A stretch of DNA of 64,000 nt. Source: Zygaena filipendulae. Its lineage: Eukaryota; Arthropoda; Insecta; Lepidoptera; Zygaenidae. The stretch lies in the NCBI GenBank assembly GCA_907165275.2, contig OU015653.1:898001-962000 (forward strand), read 5' to 3'. The first letter of the stretch is position 1. Every line of letters starts with the position of its first letter. A program made the position numbers and the translations under genes. Shown in pieces: positions 1-12,599 of the stretch. Under the pieces are notes generated by a model. It was not told the DNA's origin, searched no databases, and saw only the letters and a list, made by a program, of their open reading frames with translations.

Positions 1-8
1 TTATTGAT

Positions 9-207
9 GACTAGCTGTCCCCCGCGGTTTCACCCTCGGTAATTTCGGAGTTCCCGCAGGAATTCCTGGTCAGAAAGTAAGTAGGTACCCTGTATTTCTG
101 ACAATGTTTATGCAAAATTTTTTGACGGTCCTTTGAACCGTTAAGGCATGAAAGCGTAACAAACAAACAAACAGTCTGACTTTCGCATTTATAATAGTAA
201 GGACACA
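9..207 (-). mobile_element. Helitron-like non-autonomous element, copy 1
   Basis: Read on the minus strand, the element starts TCCTTACTATTATAAATGCG and ends with a GC-rich hairpin (stem CCGCGG-like around GTGAAA) followed by CTAG and a T. A TC start, a hairpin just before CTRR and insertion at a T are the structural hallmarks of Helitrons. No Rep/helicase coding is present, so it is non-autonomous. The same ends recur throughout the window. Confidence 0.65.
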
Positions 208-305
208 TTGATCGTGACATTGAAATTGCATGCACTTAGAATCCACATATAGGTATGTTTAGAATGTTAGACGAGCAAGGGCACTGCTGAAAATCAGCTA
301 GGTCT

Positions 306-350
306 CAGCAACGTTATAGGTCATAGCCTATATGACCTATAACGTTGCTG
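306..350. repeat. Perfect inverted repeat, 19-bp arms
   Basis: Arms at 306-324 and 332-350 are exact reverse complements, separated by a 7-base spacer (AGCCTAT). It could be a remnant of a fold-back transposon. There is no coding context around it. Confidence 0.8.
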
Positions 351-2090
351 GAACCTTCCACCTGAGAATTACGCTGTGACAGCATCCTTAAATATCCTAT
401 GTAGAAAAAAGCGTAGGTACTAATTTATAGAATATTAATATGTATAATTAGGATTATCTACCTAAGTACTTGTTTTATGTGCAATGTTGTTTTTCCTAAA
501 CAAAATATCTACCTATTTTGTTTATGTCTAAGATATACCTAAATTTTGTTTCGTTACGAAATGAGCAAATATGATGACAATCTGAAAGCACAATTATTAG
601 CACTGTTGTCGCGATTTGGCGACGAAGCTGTATCCAAAAATAAAGCAAACACAGCCGTGGATAAAACCTAGTGCCGACTTAATAGGATAAACTGATAAAC
701 GCTTCGGTATTTTTCATTTTAGTCACGGGCCGTAAAAATGTGCAAACTGTAATATTTAACATCGACATTGTTATTGGACTGTTAAAATCTGTTGGAGCGT
801 TATAACTACCTATAGGTTGCGACATTATCAACTGCAATATCTGACAAATACTGCAGTTGAGTAGTGCCTACATCTCTAAACCAACAGAAATGTTGCTAAA
901 TACCAATTCCGAAACAAATAAGTTTCTTAACACTCGGCACTAATTATTATAATGCAGTGTTATAAAAGAGATAGCGGTGATATCTAAGTTTGTTAATCCT
1001 TATATTACAATGGATACAATAAACATATTGGACCCTCAGACAAAATAAAAACTCAAGTATTCTGAGTGACGCCAACGACGTCCCTATAGGGATCTTACCA
1101 CTGCAACATCCTTGCCCATAAAGCGCGTTCCATAAACACAATCTCGTTCCATGCAGATGCCAAAATATGAGAAATTAATATTATTCTGTATGCCACAAGA
1201 TACGTTTTAAATGGAATTTTTTTAAGTTCACTTCTTTGAGTACGAGGGAAAAACAATCTTTGTACCGCGTGTTTTGGTCATAGTGAATACGGGCCCCGCT
1301 TCGATAAGGGTCTCACCACGTAAAGGGTTTACCACACCACACCACATTTTACACCACATTTTATTGTCTGCTGTCATAGTTATTTTTAATTTTATTCACG
1401 CAAAAAGACATGCATAAGGGCCAATTAGGAATAAAATATGTTTTAGGCACATAAACCTTTCGCGACGCGTCGGCTAATCAGCCGGAGATCGCGGGCTGAG
1501 GCCTGAGACCCTAATCAAAGCGGGATTGGGATTTATAAAATGCGTTTTTTTTTTAAGTTAAGGAATCAAACTCGTAAGCATAGGTATTTAGGCAAAGCGC
1601 TCAAAAGTTTCTCTGAATGCGAGCATATTAGGTAGGTAGGTACTGTACTTATGCTGTAAACAACCTTCTGTTTCAGCCGATGCACCGCATTGTTCTTAAT
1701 GATTGCTCGTAGTTGTGTTCAACTGCATTATGTCACTATTATTACCAACGTGCCACTTCCCGTGTGTTCGCTCCATTTGTGTTTAGTCTATGGCTGCTCT
1801 TTTTTCTCTATTTCCTTGCCACTAGACAGCCGCGAGTCATTTGGCGGATTGGAAAGGTCTTAAATCTCACTCAATCAGAGAGCCGCATCTTCCGTTTTGC
1901 AACGCTTCACGTCCACTAATTTTTTCATGTTGTGGATGTCAATTTAGCTAATTTGTAATGTTGTAAGCTACTAGAATAAATAAACTAGGTAGCTATAGGT
2001 CGCAGTGAAACGGTGAGTTGATACAGAGATTGGAAAAATCCCAACAACTGTTTTCTTTATTAAATAATAAAAATTAAAAAAAAAACGGGA

Positions 2091-2157
2091 GAACGGATAC
2101 AAGTCCTAAAATTCAACTTACGTATCTTAATTCTTAGGACTGAACTTGTATCCGTTC
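2091..2157. repeat. Imperfect inverted repeat
   Basis: GAACGGATACAAGTCCTAA at 2091-2109 pairs with 2134-2157, which differs by a small bulge. This is probably a MITE remnant. Confidence 0.6.
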
Positions 2158-2272
2158 TTATTAGACCCACCGCTATAACATAATGAATTTTATTTAAATT
2201 TAATAAACTTTAAATGAGTTTTTGTACTTATATTTCCATTGTTCGCCCTATATAGGTATTGTATTAGATTTT

Positions 2273-2307
<35 letters not shown>

Positions 2308-2471
2308 CATTTATTTATTTACTTGCTTAAAACATGGTTACAATATACATATATGTGTACAGTGGTTTAAAATTAGATTAGTCCAGCATGTTTTTGCCCT
2401 ACTGGACGTGCAAAGTTTAATGTAGATTTATATTTTATTACGCTAGGATAATATTAAGTTATATTATAGTA

Positions 2472-2512
<41 letters not shown>

Positions 2513-2931
2513 TGAGTAATATTTCGTATATATTTGTTGAGTAATATTTCGTCATCGCTTGCCATTTCAACTTGTACTTACAACAAAGCTTACTCATGTA
2601 AGTTCATATGAATATCTATGGATTATTATTTCCAAATAATATAATTTCACTGGAATCGTGAGAGAGCAATTTTTTTCTTATTGCCACTTTCCCTCGATTA
2701 TGGTTACAGTATTGTGCGTAGATGGATAGAGACATTGTCATATTCAACGACACGAAAGCCATGTAATACGGAAATGCAAAAGGTGGCGCAATAAGACTTG
2801 CAGTTTGTACCTACTCGTACCTACCTACGCTACAAAATAATAGTTTTTAAGGTTAATCCTCAGGGCTAGTGTTCACAATATAAATTATAATAAATATTTT
2901 CTGACACTGCATGTATTGCTTTTTATTTACA

Positions 2932-3140
2932 ACTAGTTGTGCCCCACGGTTTCACCAGCGTTAATTTCAGAGTTCCCGCGGGAATTCCGGGATAAAAAGT
3001 ACCCTATGTGTTAATTTGATGTATAAGCTATATTATTGTAAAGTTTCATTTAAATCCATCAAGTAGTTTTTGCGTGAAAGAGTAACATCCATCCATCCAT
3101 ACATTCTTACAAACTTTCGCGTTTATAATGTTAGTAGGAT
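2932..3140 (-). mobile_element. Helitron-like element, copy 2
   Basis: Reverse orientation: it starts with the complement of CTAG plus a hairpin and ends at the complement of TCCTACTAACATTATAAACG. A run of CATC tetranucleotides lies near its 5' terminus, and the same run occurs in the copy at 22064-22372, so these two belong to one subfamily. Confidence 0.65.
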
Positions 3141-3249
3141 AGGTACCTACCTACGCACCTAATTTTATAAGTGCTATATGTAGTTTTCCTAGGATGCCAA
3201 TACTAAAATCTAGGCAGGATTTTTATATTCATGGATATTTTTCTAAGTA

Positions 3250-3431
3250 AAAAATGCGTATTGTGCGTTTGTTTGTTTGTTAGCATAACAATTCACGTTC
3301 TGGTTACTCAACGGATCATTATGAAACTTTTGTTAGGGGTACAGAAAAGGACATAGGGTAGGTCCTTTTTACACCAGAATTCTCGCGGGAACTCTGAAAT
3401 AAAAGAGGGTGAAACCGCAGGTAATAGCTAG
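3250..3431 (+). mobile_element. Helitron-like element, copy 3 (5' end eroded)
   Basis: The forward body contains the family phrases around 'GGGGTACAGAAAAGGACATA' and ends in a degenerate hairpin (GGGTGAAACCGCAGG) followed by CTAG at about 3430. The 5' TC end is not clear. Confidence 0.55.
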
Positions 3432-3959
3432 TATTATAAATGTTTCTATTCATCTGTTAACTTACCCCATCCGCCAATACCACTGACAATAACTATGTAG
3501 CTATTTAACGATGCAACGCCGCCATTTTCCTCATTATCAAAGCAAATGATCCGACGCTTGGCTGACCGACACCAGATCGAAACCACAAGCAATGAAATTT
3601 GTTTCCCAAAAGAAATCTCAAGTTCATGATAACGGTGTCGACTGTGCACAGTTCTGGAGCTTGTTAGTGTTGGGTGGTGTCGGTAATCATTGGAATTAGA
3701 GTTAGTTACAACACTATAGATTTGTGTTGGACTTTTTGCACATATACGTACGTATTGTAGGTACAGGCTTACGTCAACTACGCTTCGGGTTACAGTAGTT
3801 TTTCATTCCATTCTAACAAAAAAAAAAACTTTCCTGATAATATGTAATAGATTAGTTCGAGCAATATGTGTGGTTTTTATTATAATACATAATATAGCTC
3901 GACATGTCGCAAAAAATATTAGGTCATATCTATTAAACTATTTGATTTTTTGTTTACGA

Positions 3960-4124
3960 TTACGACACGTGTTACGATTTAACTCAAAAACTACTGGACT
4001 GATTCCAAATTCAATTCTTTTACCATTAGAATACTACATTATCCCCGAGTAACATTGGCATTGTTACCCGGAATTCCCGCGGGAACTCCGAAATTACCGC
4101 GGCTGAAACCGCGGAGAACAGCTA
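3960..4124 (+). mobile_element. Helitron-like element, copy 4
   Basis: The 3' end has a clean hairpin, CCGCGG-CTGAAA-CCGCGG, then GAGAACAG and CTAG at about 4124. The body contains the 'aactcaaaaactactggac' phrase shared with the copy at 22373-22566. Confidence 0.6.
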
Positions 4125-4799
4125 GTAATAAAATAAACAGAAGAGGTGTCATGTCATCCAACGCTAACACCTATTTACAAACATAATACTAACAATCGAC
4201 CTGGCTATAACTATTGGGTAATGGATAAATTATCTAAAGGTATTCATATAACTTCAACAATGGCGGATGCAACAGCCGCGACCATACATTATCTGCATCA
4301 TTCATAGTGTAATAGATAGCAGTGGATTTAAAGGGAAAGTGGGCGCGTACTCTCTCTCTCTATGGTATCTGATAAAGCAATATAGTACCTACATAGAGGT
4401 TTACAGTACAAATAAATGACATTCTGAAAGCTTATTGCGAAATTAACTGTGAAAGTGAAGTGAGAAGTGAATATCGGTTTGTATGATAGTAGCGTTTTCT
4501 TTGAATTATTTCCTTTTCTTATATACCTACAAAAACCTATCATCATGCCTATTTCAAGTGATTATCCCTAAGGAAAGCGCTTTATAAAATTGCTAATTTC
4601 GTCAATAACTCTGTTAATCAGAAGTTAAAGAACAATAAAAAAAATTAAATAACATTTTTTTTTTTTACCAAGTTGAAGTGAAGTGAAAAGTGGAGTGTAT
4701 TCGGAATAGTTCAAGCTAATTGTTTACGCGCTGCGTCTAATTTCCCACGGTTGCGTAGTGCGTACCTATCGTTATTGTTGTAAAAATAATGATTGCGCG

Positions 4800-4993
4800 A
4801 TATAAATTTTCTACTTATATCGAGCTCCATGTTGGCCACATCTACGTAATGCGCACGCAAAAACGGCTGGATATGGATGAAATTTGGCATGCACGTTGTC
4901 AGGGGTACAGAGAAGGACATACGGTACTTTTTATCCCGAAATTCCTGCGCGAACACCGAAATTACCGCGGGTGAAACCGCGGGGCACAGCTGG
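4800..4993 (+). mobile_element. Helitron-like element, copy 5
   Basis: The forward copy has a perfect terminal hairpin (CCGCGG-GTGAAA-CCGCGG) and ends CTGG rather than CTAG, which still fits the CTRR rule. The body shares phrases with the copy at 15016. Confidence 0.6.
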
Positions 4994-6910
4994 TATAATA
5001 ATATTTTAAAGAATAAAGACTCAGACGAAATAAAAAGTTTTTATTTCTTCTTGCGATTAAATGAATTATGAATTATGAGAAGAAACTTGAAAGAAAGAAA
5101 GAAGGAAAAGGAAAATGAGTTTTTTGGTCCCCTTTCAAAAAGTAGGTAAGTATGTACAAAATGAGATAGACATTTTATAAAACAATTATTATTTTTTACA
5201 AATATTGCGAAGGAGATAGAAGGGTGTGCTTGCTGTGTGAGGGCCGACCGGTCGCTGTGTCAGCATAAATGCATCATTATGTCTGTGGAGAACCGAGCAG
5301 AACATAAAGACGTAAAGTTTGTAAGTTGGATGTAGGTTGACCCATATTTGCCTATGTTCCAAGAAACTATTGAACCGATTCAAAAAATTCTTTAACTGAT
5401 GGGAAGCTAGCATTCTTGAGCGACAAAGGATAAAGTTCCGGACATTCACGCAAGTGAACCCGCGGATAAACAGCTAGTAGTAGCTAGCTAGCTAGTAGTG
5501 TAGTATAATAAAGCTGGTAAACACAATGAATTATTATTAGGTAATCTTTTTATCTACATATACACATAAATTGAAGTGTCTGTTTGTAATGTCAAAGCTT
5601 TAGCTTTTTACTAAATGCATATATATGTACATTGTACAGTGTTACTAAAAAAATATCTCAAAAAAACTATCAGAAATAAAATGTCTGGCTGTCTGTCTGT
5701 CTGTTTGTTCTGACTAATCTCCAAAATGTTGGTATGTAGGTAGCTAATATTATACGGAGTAACTTTAGACTATTTTTATCCAGAATTCCTGCGAGAATTT
5801 CGTTACTAACACGGTTGAAACCGCGGGGCGCAAAAAGTTTATTCATAAATATTTATATTGCGTATAGTTAAAGAGCAGCACATATATACCTCATTCACCC
5901 AAGTTATATAATACGATGTGGGTTAATACGTTATATATGTAAATATACTAGTAAGTATTTGCAAAAAACGTGTTAGGTATAGCACGTGATTTTTCTACTT
6001 TGATGATGCGTCATTATAAGTAATTAATTGATTGAATATTCTATTATTATTATTGTTGTAAATTCGAATATGAGTTTGTTTGTTTGTTATGCTTTCACAC
6101 TTTAAGTACCCAACCGATCGACATGGCATTTTGCATTTACGTTGACAGGAGTTAATGTGTGAAAGCATAACAAACAAACAACACTTACAGAAAAGTAAAT
6201 AGGTATCTACATATACTGATACATCTCGAAATTATCCCGGGAACCTCGAAATTAACGCGGGAGAAACAACGGGGAGCAGTTAGTATTATGTTACTTCTTC
6301 GGAAGATTGAAAGAGAGTAGTAAGCCGAAGGAGTGCTAGATGTTAGTGGCATTAGTGTAAAAAATACCTACGTCAGGTGCTTACTCGCGCACACACACGA
6401 GTTTGACACGTGCGAGTTGACGAATAAGTCAAAGTAAATATGTACTATAGTTGTAAAAAATAAAAGTTGTCCGCAAAATCTAAAAGAACTAGGTACTGCG
6501 GGAATGACTTTGAAATTTGTTCTGACTCACCTACACGTACTAAGTATATACCTACCTAACGTCGTAAATGTATCAAAGAGGTCCCGAGGGAATTCCGAAA
6601 TTCGTGATGGTGAAACTGCAAAATGACAGTTGTGATACAGAGAATGTCGGTAATAGATCAGTAAAAGGTACGCAGTAATTAATAGATAATTAGATAAATG
6701 CTGCTCAAGCATGAATAAATCATGACGTATCTCGTGTTTATATTCAACAGCTGTGTCTTCCTTACACAGTGGTTTGTTTATTAATTCCATGGGAATTATT
6801 GTTAGAATGTATTAGATACGCGGATAATATTATGTACCTATTATCTAAAGTTGAGAGCTATTTCTATGGTTTCAAGACGCTTTCCAATGTACTTTAAAAA
6901 TGTAAGTACG

Positions 6911-7494
6911 ACGGCCCATAAGTTTGAATTGATCAACGAATTCATTGATTCGCTAATGAAATTTTAATTTTTAGTCCGTCTTGTAGATTAATAAAAAATG
7001 GACGCAGATAAGCAATAACATGTTAACCCATAAACTTAAGTTATTGATTCAGAACGATTTATTGAGAATTAGGGTACATTTTTTAATTATGTGTTTACCT
7101 TATTACATTGCTTAAATATGTAACTAAATATTGAACATAAAAAATGTTGACACAAAATGGCGCTCCTATTTTTAAAACACGATTTACTCTTTCTACAGTG
7201 TGGGTTAACACACTATTGCTTATCTATATCCAAATATTGGACACGTATTTGTTCATTTTTTACGTTATCAAAATAATAGCGGAGATACATTAAGTTGAAA
7301 TGTCGCGTGACGTCACGCCATGCTACAGTTTATAGCACGTTATGACGACAAGAGCCCCCACTCCTAAACTTTAATGCGTTTCATCTTAGTATTTGTTCAA
7401 ATAATTTAAAAAAGTACAAAATATGGGTTTATTAATTTTTATTAATCTATGGGACGAACTTAAGTAATAGAATTTTGATTTTCATACCCCGGAT
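6911..7494. mobile_element. CRE-MITE copy 1, split by a nested element
   Basis: This belongs to a palindrome-like MITE family of about 320 bp recognised from seven copies. Shared phrases are 'AGTCCGTC..TGTAGATTAATAAA', 'GGACACGTATT', 'AAACTTTAATGCG' and a central TGACGTCA (7308-7315). The body is interrupted at 7006-7225 by another inverted-repeat element. No coding capacity was seen. Confidence 0.65.
7006..7225. mobile_element. Nested MITE with 25-bp terminal inverted repeats
   Basis: The left end (7006-7030) starts AGATAAGCAATAAC and matches the reverse complement of 7201-7225 at 22 of 25 positions. It lies inside the CRE-MITE between 'AATAAAAAATGG' and 'CCAAATATTGGACACG', so it inserted after that element. 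A clear target duplication is not visible. Confidence 0.65.
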
Positions 7495-9292
7495 ACAAGC
7501 CTATTGTACGGAATTTACCTTGACCACAGATAATTAATATAATACTACTTTGACTTATAAATAGTGAAAAACGAATCACGCTTTTGATATTAAAAAATAA
7601 ATATGGATCGAAAAATTAACAACGAAACATCGTTTTGATTCTAGTATCAGATTTAAAGGAACCACAATAGAATTGTTTTCGTGACTGATGGGGAAGTAAA
7701 ACTGCACAGTCATATACAGCGCAGAAGCCACTATCGTCTCAGGAGTGCAAGGACACAGTTGTATCGGGGTGGCGGTAAAACACTCGTTGTGATGTCTTCC
7801 ATCCTTGAAATAAAAAGTTAGTAGGTAAAAAACTTTTTTTAATTTCTGTAATTGCCTCGATAAGGCTGATACCTAAGGCTCTATCACTCTATCTACAAAT
7901 AAGTATGGGAACTGAAAAGCAGGAGCAGTTCGGTGCTTTGTTTGGCGTGATTCGAGGATAGACTTGCGTTAATCGACATAGATGGTTTCATTATTGACAT
8001 ATATTTAAAGGTACCAATATAATTTTAAGGTACCTAGTAATTTTAGGAAGACAATAGGTAAGCAAGATTAAAGTATTAGGTACAGGTTTTGATCGATCAG
8101 TTACTAATAAAAGTGGTTTGAAAATATAAAGTACGATGATTTCAATATAAAAAAAGGAAACTGTATCGTAACATGACACATCCAATCACATTGTATTCTG
8201 AAACTGCAGCGAGCTAAAAAATACCAGCAAAGTCCGTGTTTGACCACGCACAGTATGGGTTTCGTACTTCCGTTCCGTAGTGATGAAGAATGTTTGTCGT
8301 TAGAATTCTAAACTATTAAATATTAATGCAATAATTATTTTTTTCCTAAATCGTTCTTAATTTAAAAAACTACCTACTCAACATATTTTTTTTGGATTTT
8401 ACACTCCATAAAGGTACCTAGTTGAAAAGTTAAAGGTGGAAAATGACTGTTGTATAAAGTGACAGATGTACGTACGTGACGAAATTACCTATATCAGATC
8501 CGTTTTTTGCTATTGTGCTACATCTCAAAAAAATACCGTCATATATAACTCACTATTGAATGAACAAAAAATCACCAGTCAAAAACACCAAGAAAGCTCG
8601 TCCATAGATGGTTCTGTATATTTTTATATACGCATAATAACATTGTTATTATAGAGCCCAGTATATGCACTTGCATTGGAAATATAACATGAAAATCCCG
8701 TTAAAATCGATCCAGACAGAGAAAAATTATAAAAATTGATTTTTATGTAAGTATAAGTACCGTACCTACTTTCATATGCATTTAGTGAAAAGCTGTTAAT
8801 TTGGAATTACAAACAGACACTTCAATTTTATTTATTATAATGTAGGTAGGTATAGATAAACCAACAGCCTAGGTAATATCTCTTTATAAACGTAATATTT
8901 GGAACATTAAAAAGACCACGAAAAACCACTACACCTACCTAATAGTTGCTTAGTTGCATAAGATAAGAATAAAAAAAATCCGCAATGGATGCAACAGCTT
9001 TTTGCTATAACATAATAGGTATTAGATGTAGTAATCACAGTATTTTAATATAGTAGGCTCAGACGAAGTAAAAGTTTTTATTTCGTCGAAATAAAAGTTT
9101 TTATTTCGTCTGAGATAGTAGGTACCTTATTCTCGTCTTCTCATTTCTCTCCACTTGGTGGACAGAACCCTAAATACTGCAGCACCTAAATCAATCAGTA
9201 TGGGATCGGGCACCCACGTCCTTCCACACCTAACTGTACTTAATCCATTGTCCGACCAATGAGGTCCGTACTCGCACTTAGGTCAACGATCG

Positions 9293-9553
9293 TCAGGACG
9301 CACTAAGCGTTTTTCGCGGGTCAATATACCTGTGATATCTGTGATATGGAGTGAGGAAGCGAAGACGTTGACATTTGGCATACTCCTCACGACAGAGGCC
9401 GTTGGCTTTATGGTGATGGAAGTTTTCAATCAAAACTCTAAGTTGATTGTAGATAGCTTCTAGATTTAGATCGGTTGTTGACCGTTGGAGGTCGTAGCGC
9501 CTGTCGCGTTATTTATTCGATACGAGTATAATTCCATCGCGTTCAGCAGCCAT
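9293..9553 (-). pseudogene. Coding-like ORF with one in-frame stop (unknown family)
   Basis: On the minus strand an ATG at 9553 in a good context (ACAAAATGG) opens 14 codons (MAAERDGIILVSNK). A TAA at 9511-9509 follows, and then the same frame continues for 71 codons to TGA at 9295-9293. The second part is hydrophilic and compositionally protein-like, with Arg/Tyr/His-rich stretches such as YDLQRSTTDLNLEAIYNQL and LTPYHRYHRYIDP. Base composition is more balanced than in the flanks. I do not recognise the family. It may be a processed pseudogene or an exon of a decayed or divergent gene. A chance open frame of this length is possible but less likely given the composition. Confidence 0.35.
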
Positions 9554-10405
9554 TTTGTTTTTCATGAAAGCTAGTTTTCATGAAAGAACTGTGTTTTATC
9601 TTGGGGAACTGTCATTAGCGTTTTGTCATAATTACTTTAATTGCTAAAAATACGTAAATTGGCAGAGTTAGATGCAAAAAAAACGCGATAGATATCATAT
9701 AAGGCAGTATAATCACCATAGTGGTTATACAAGGTTACACAAGGTTAGTACGAAAGAGTGTCAAGTCAAAGGATAATAATCTTAAAGTGTGTCAATCTTT
9801 TCTCTGAAAACATTAAATGTGGGATGATCACGGAATATAAGAATAGCACGCTTCAAAACAATTATTTTCGTCACTTGTCTATCGTATTATAACTAGCAGG
9901 TATTAATAATAATAAAACAAACTAATAACAGGGATAGGTTCTTAATCTTAGGAAATTTGTAAAAAAAAAATTATGTGGATTTAATATCATTCTCCCTTTT
10001 GATTTTTTCCCCTTGAATTGTGGGGTATGGGAGCCCAGTTTCACTACCAACGAACTATCGTTCCGAATTTCGAATAGAAAATCGAAGATACGAGTGAATT
10101 TTACGACAAAATTACTCACTAATCATTATAGAAATTTCAATATTAATTGAATTCCAATAACGTCGACTAGCGGTAATATTTGTACCTACCTATTTATTTA
10201 CGTCTGCAATTATTCGAAGATGCTGAGAGCTGCCGCCTTGGTCAAGCTGACGATCTATAATCGATATCGCATAGAAAACTAAAAGGGACGGAATCCTTCG
10301 TTATGTCACGTGATTACGCCAAACTGACCTTTTACCTGACCACGTGGCATCACGATTCCTAGCTTATAGTTTTCAAAGCGTAGTATAGTAGTAGACAGTA
10401 TACGA

Positions 10406-10530
10406 AAATTCCGAGATAAAAACTTCTCTATGTGCTTCTCCGTACCCCTGAAAACGTGTATGCAAAATTTCATGATGATCGGTTGAGCCGAAGGCCTGAA
10501 AGCGTAATAAACAAAGTTTCGCACTTATTA
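10406..10530 (-). mobile_element. Helitron-like fragment
   Basis: Reverse-orientation body and 5' part of the family (phrases equivalent to 'TGCATACACGTTTTCAGGGG' and 'GCGTAATAAACAAA'). The 3' hairpin end is missing. Confidence 0.5.
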
Positions 10531-10904
10531 ATTTTTGTTTTACGGAAAACTTACAGCTAAGTTAACAGTTTGGTCTATATTTAAATAATAATAGCTCGGA
10601 GTAATAAATATACTAATAATAGTAAGGAAAAGGATGATCAACTCGGCTAGGGGGGCTGTTGTGTCCGAGTCGAAGGTGGAACGGCGTATATAGGAGTATA
10701 GGTACGAGCTACGAACTCATCTCGAATTATTTGAACAATACGAGAAAATATTTACAACAGGCACTGATTGTTTAACGGTGGATCAATCAAAGCATTGACC
10801 GTTCTATACTATTCGTCTACTCGTAATAACCAAATAATAATTTGGGGTGTAGTAAAAACATTTAAGGAATCGTTGCGCAACCTATCTTTTCTTAACTATA
10901 CATA

Positions 10905-11223
10905 TAAGTAATTCTTACTATCTTTACAAATAAAAATGAATGTTTGTATGTTTGTCCCCTATGCGTTTCTAAACCATTGGTCCGATTGTGATGCAACTTA
11001 GGCGGGTTGTTCTGCCGGCGTTCGCAAAGGTACCTGATAGATATAAAGCGAGATCCTGCGGGTTTTCCGAAACTCACGCGGGTTAATCTCCGAAATGGTT
11101 GGACCAATTTTGACGGGACTTTCACTGCTAATTAGCTGATGTCATAAACAGTAAATTAGGCTACTTTGGAGTTCCTGCGGGAATCCCGAAACTCACGCGA
11201 GTGAAACCGCGGGGCATAGCTAG
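10905..11223 (+). mobile_element. Helitron-like element
   Basis: The forward copy contains the 'ATGTTTGTCCCCTATGCGTTTC' type of 5' body. It ends with GCGAGTGAAACCGCGGGGCATAG and CTAG at about 11221. A second copy follows directly. Confidence 0.55.
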
Positions 11224-11415
11224 TTGTTGTTTATAAATGCCAATGTGGTTTATTGTAACGTTTTCACTCCTTAACTCCTCAACCGATCATCAAGGAATTT
11301 TGCATACCTACAGGTTGTCAGGGGTATACAGAGATCATGGATATAGGGTTCTTTTTATCCCGGAATTCCTGCGGGATCTCCGAAGTTTGCGCCGGTGAAA
11401 CCATGGGGTATAGCT
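11224..11415 (+). mobile_element. Helitron-like element, adjacent second copy
   Basis: It begins right after the previous CTAG with TTGTTGTTTATAAATGCC. It ends with a degenerate hairpin (GCCGGTGAAACCATGG) and CTAT. The head-to-tail placement suggests insertion beside, or aberrant rolling-circle extension from, the upstream copy. Confidence 0.5.
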
Positions 11416-12590
11416 ATAGCAATCTTATAACATAACATAACACTTTATTCATAAAATCAATTTACATGTCTAATTCAAAAAATAATAACTCAGATTAAAA
11501 AATATCCTAGTTTCCAAACACCGATGATATGGATAAAAAAAAATACTTAAGCTCGTATCCTGGAAAGCAAACAAAATACCTAAAGTACCTAAGTTAACCT
11601 ACGTATTTTTTATAAGAGAAGTTATAAATGTCCAATTAGTAATTCTGTAGTATTTATTGTACATGCATGAAGTGTCGGAAGAAACGGATCGAAAGTATTA
11701 TATTCAACAAGAAATGTTCAACAAAATGGTTTTATGAACATGACATAACCTTATTTTATGACGCAGATAGTAATTAGGCACCTATCTAATAGGTATTTAA
11801 ACACAAACAATGTTGGTTATATAATGCAAAATTATAATTATTATTATAGCAAAGACACATAATTTTTACCGTCCGTTGCACAGCGTCATTGCGGCATTTG
11901 CCGGTGGATGATTTTACGTGCATCAAGAGTCAAGAGTCAAGACAAAATATTAAGACACCGCCAAGGTCTAAGATACCGCTGAGGACAGAGGAAGTCCTTA
12001 CATTCAACTAATTTTACACTTTGACAGTTAATTTGATGCATCTAAGCAAAACATATTATCGCATGTTTTTACTAATTCCCGATTTTTTTATAATTTAACT
12101 AACGCATTTTTTAAATAACGCGTTTTGAATGTTCGCCGTACATACATACACCCCTGCACAATATCTTTTCGAGTGTTTATTAAATATAAATACCTAGTAA
12201 GTACCTACCTACCTACATAATATCTAAATTACCTGAATATTTTATAGCTAATAAGACGTAATTTAAATAAGTGAGCAAAAAGTACCATATAATTATTCTT
12301 GTACTTAAGGTATCTACCTATTTACATCAGTAAAAAAAGTTTTCAATTGTTTAAATAATAAATTATGATTAATTTAATAATATACATATTATTATTTTAA
12401 TGTGACAAAATAAATGCATACCTTATACTTCATGTTTTTGTTTCAGAACTCCTTTTAAAAACACAATTAATTTAATCGAAAAATATAAATAAAATTTTTT
12501 ATTTAAAGATTTACCTAATTTAATTGAATTTTAAATAATCTTAAAAAATATTCTTGATTTTAACCCTTCAAACTTAACCTTCAAATCATA
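11416..12590. other. Intergenic AT-rich stretch, nothing recognised
   Basis: Low-complexity AT-rich sequence. I see no exon, no terminal repeats and no tandem array here. Confidence 0.4.
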
Positions 12591-12599
12591 AATGAAACT

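Larger units (their letters stand above)
208..2930. other. Intergenic AT-rich stretch
   Basis: No convincing exon was seen. It holds a perfect 19-bp-arm hairpin (306-350), an imperfect inverted repeat (2091-2157), a poly-T run of about 35 (2274-2307), a (TA)n run near 2474-2508 and a short CpG-rich patch around 1460-1515. Short open frames here lack splice signals or composition expected of coding DNA. Confidence 0.5.
4994..9290. other. Intergenic stretch with degraded Helitron copies
   Basis: Degraded Helitron-like pieces lie near 5190-5477, 5660-5835 and 6060-6283 (hairpin remnants followed by CTAG- or TTAG-like ends). From about 6910 to 7494 there is a MITE copy described separately. I see nothing gene-like in 7500-9050. 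At 9058-9114 there is a short palindromic block (CTCAGACGAA ... TTCGTCTGAG), and a half-copy of the same motif lies at 5020-5045. Confidence 0.45.
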
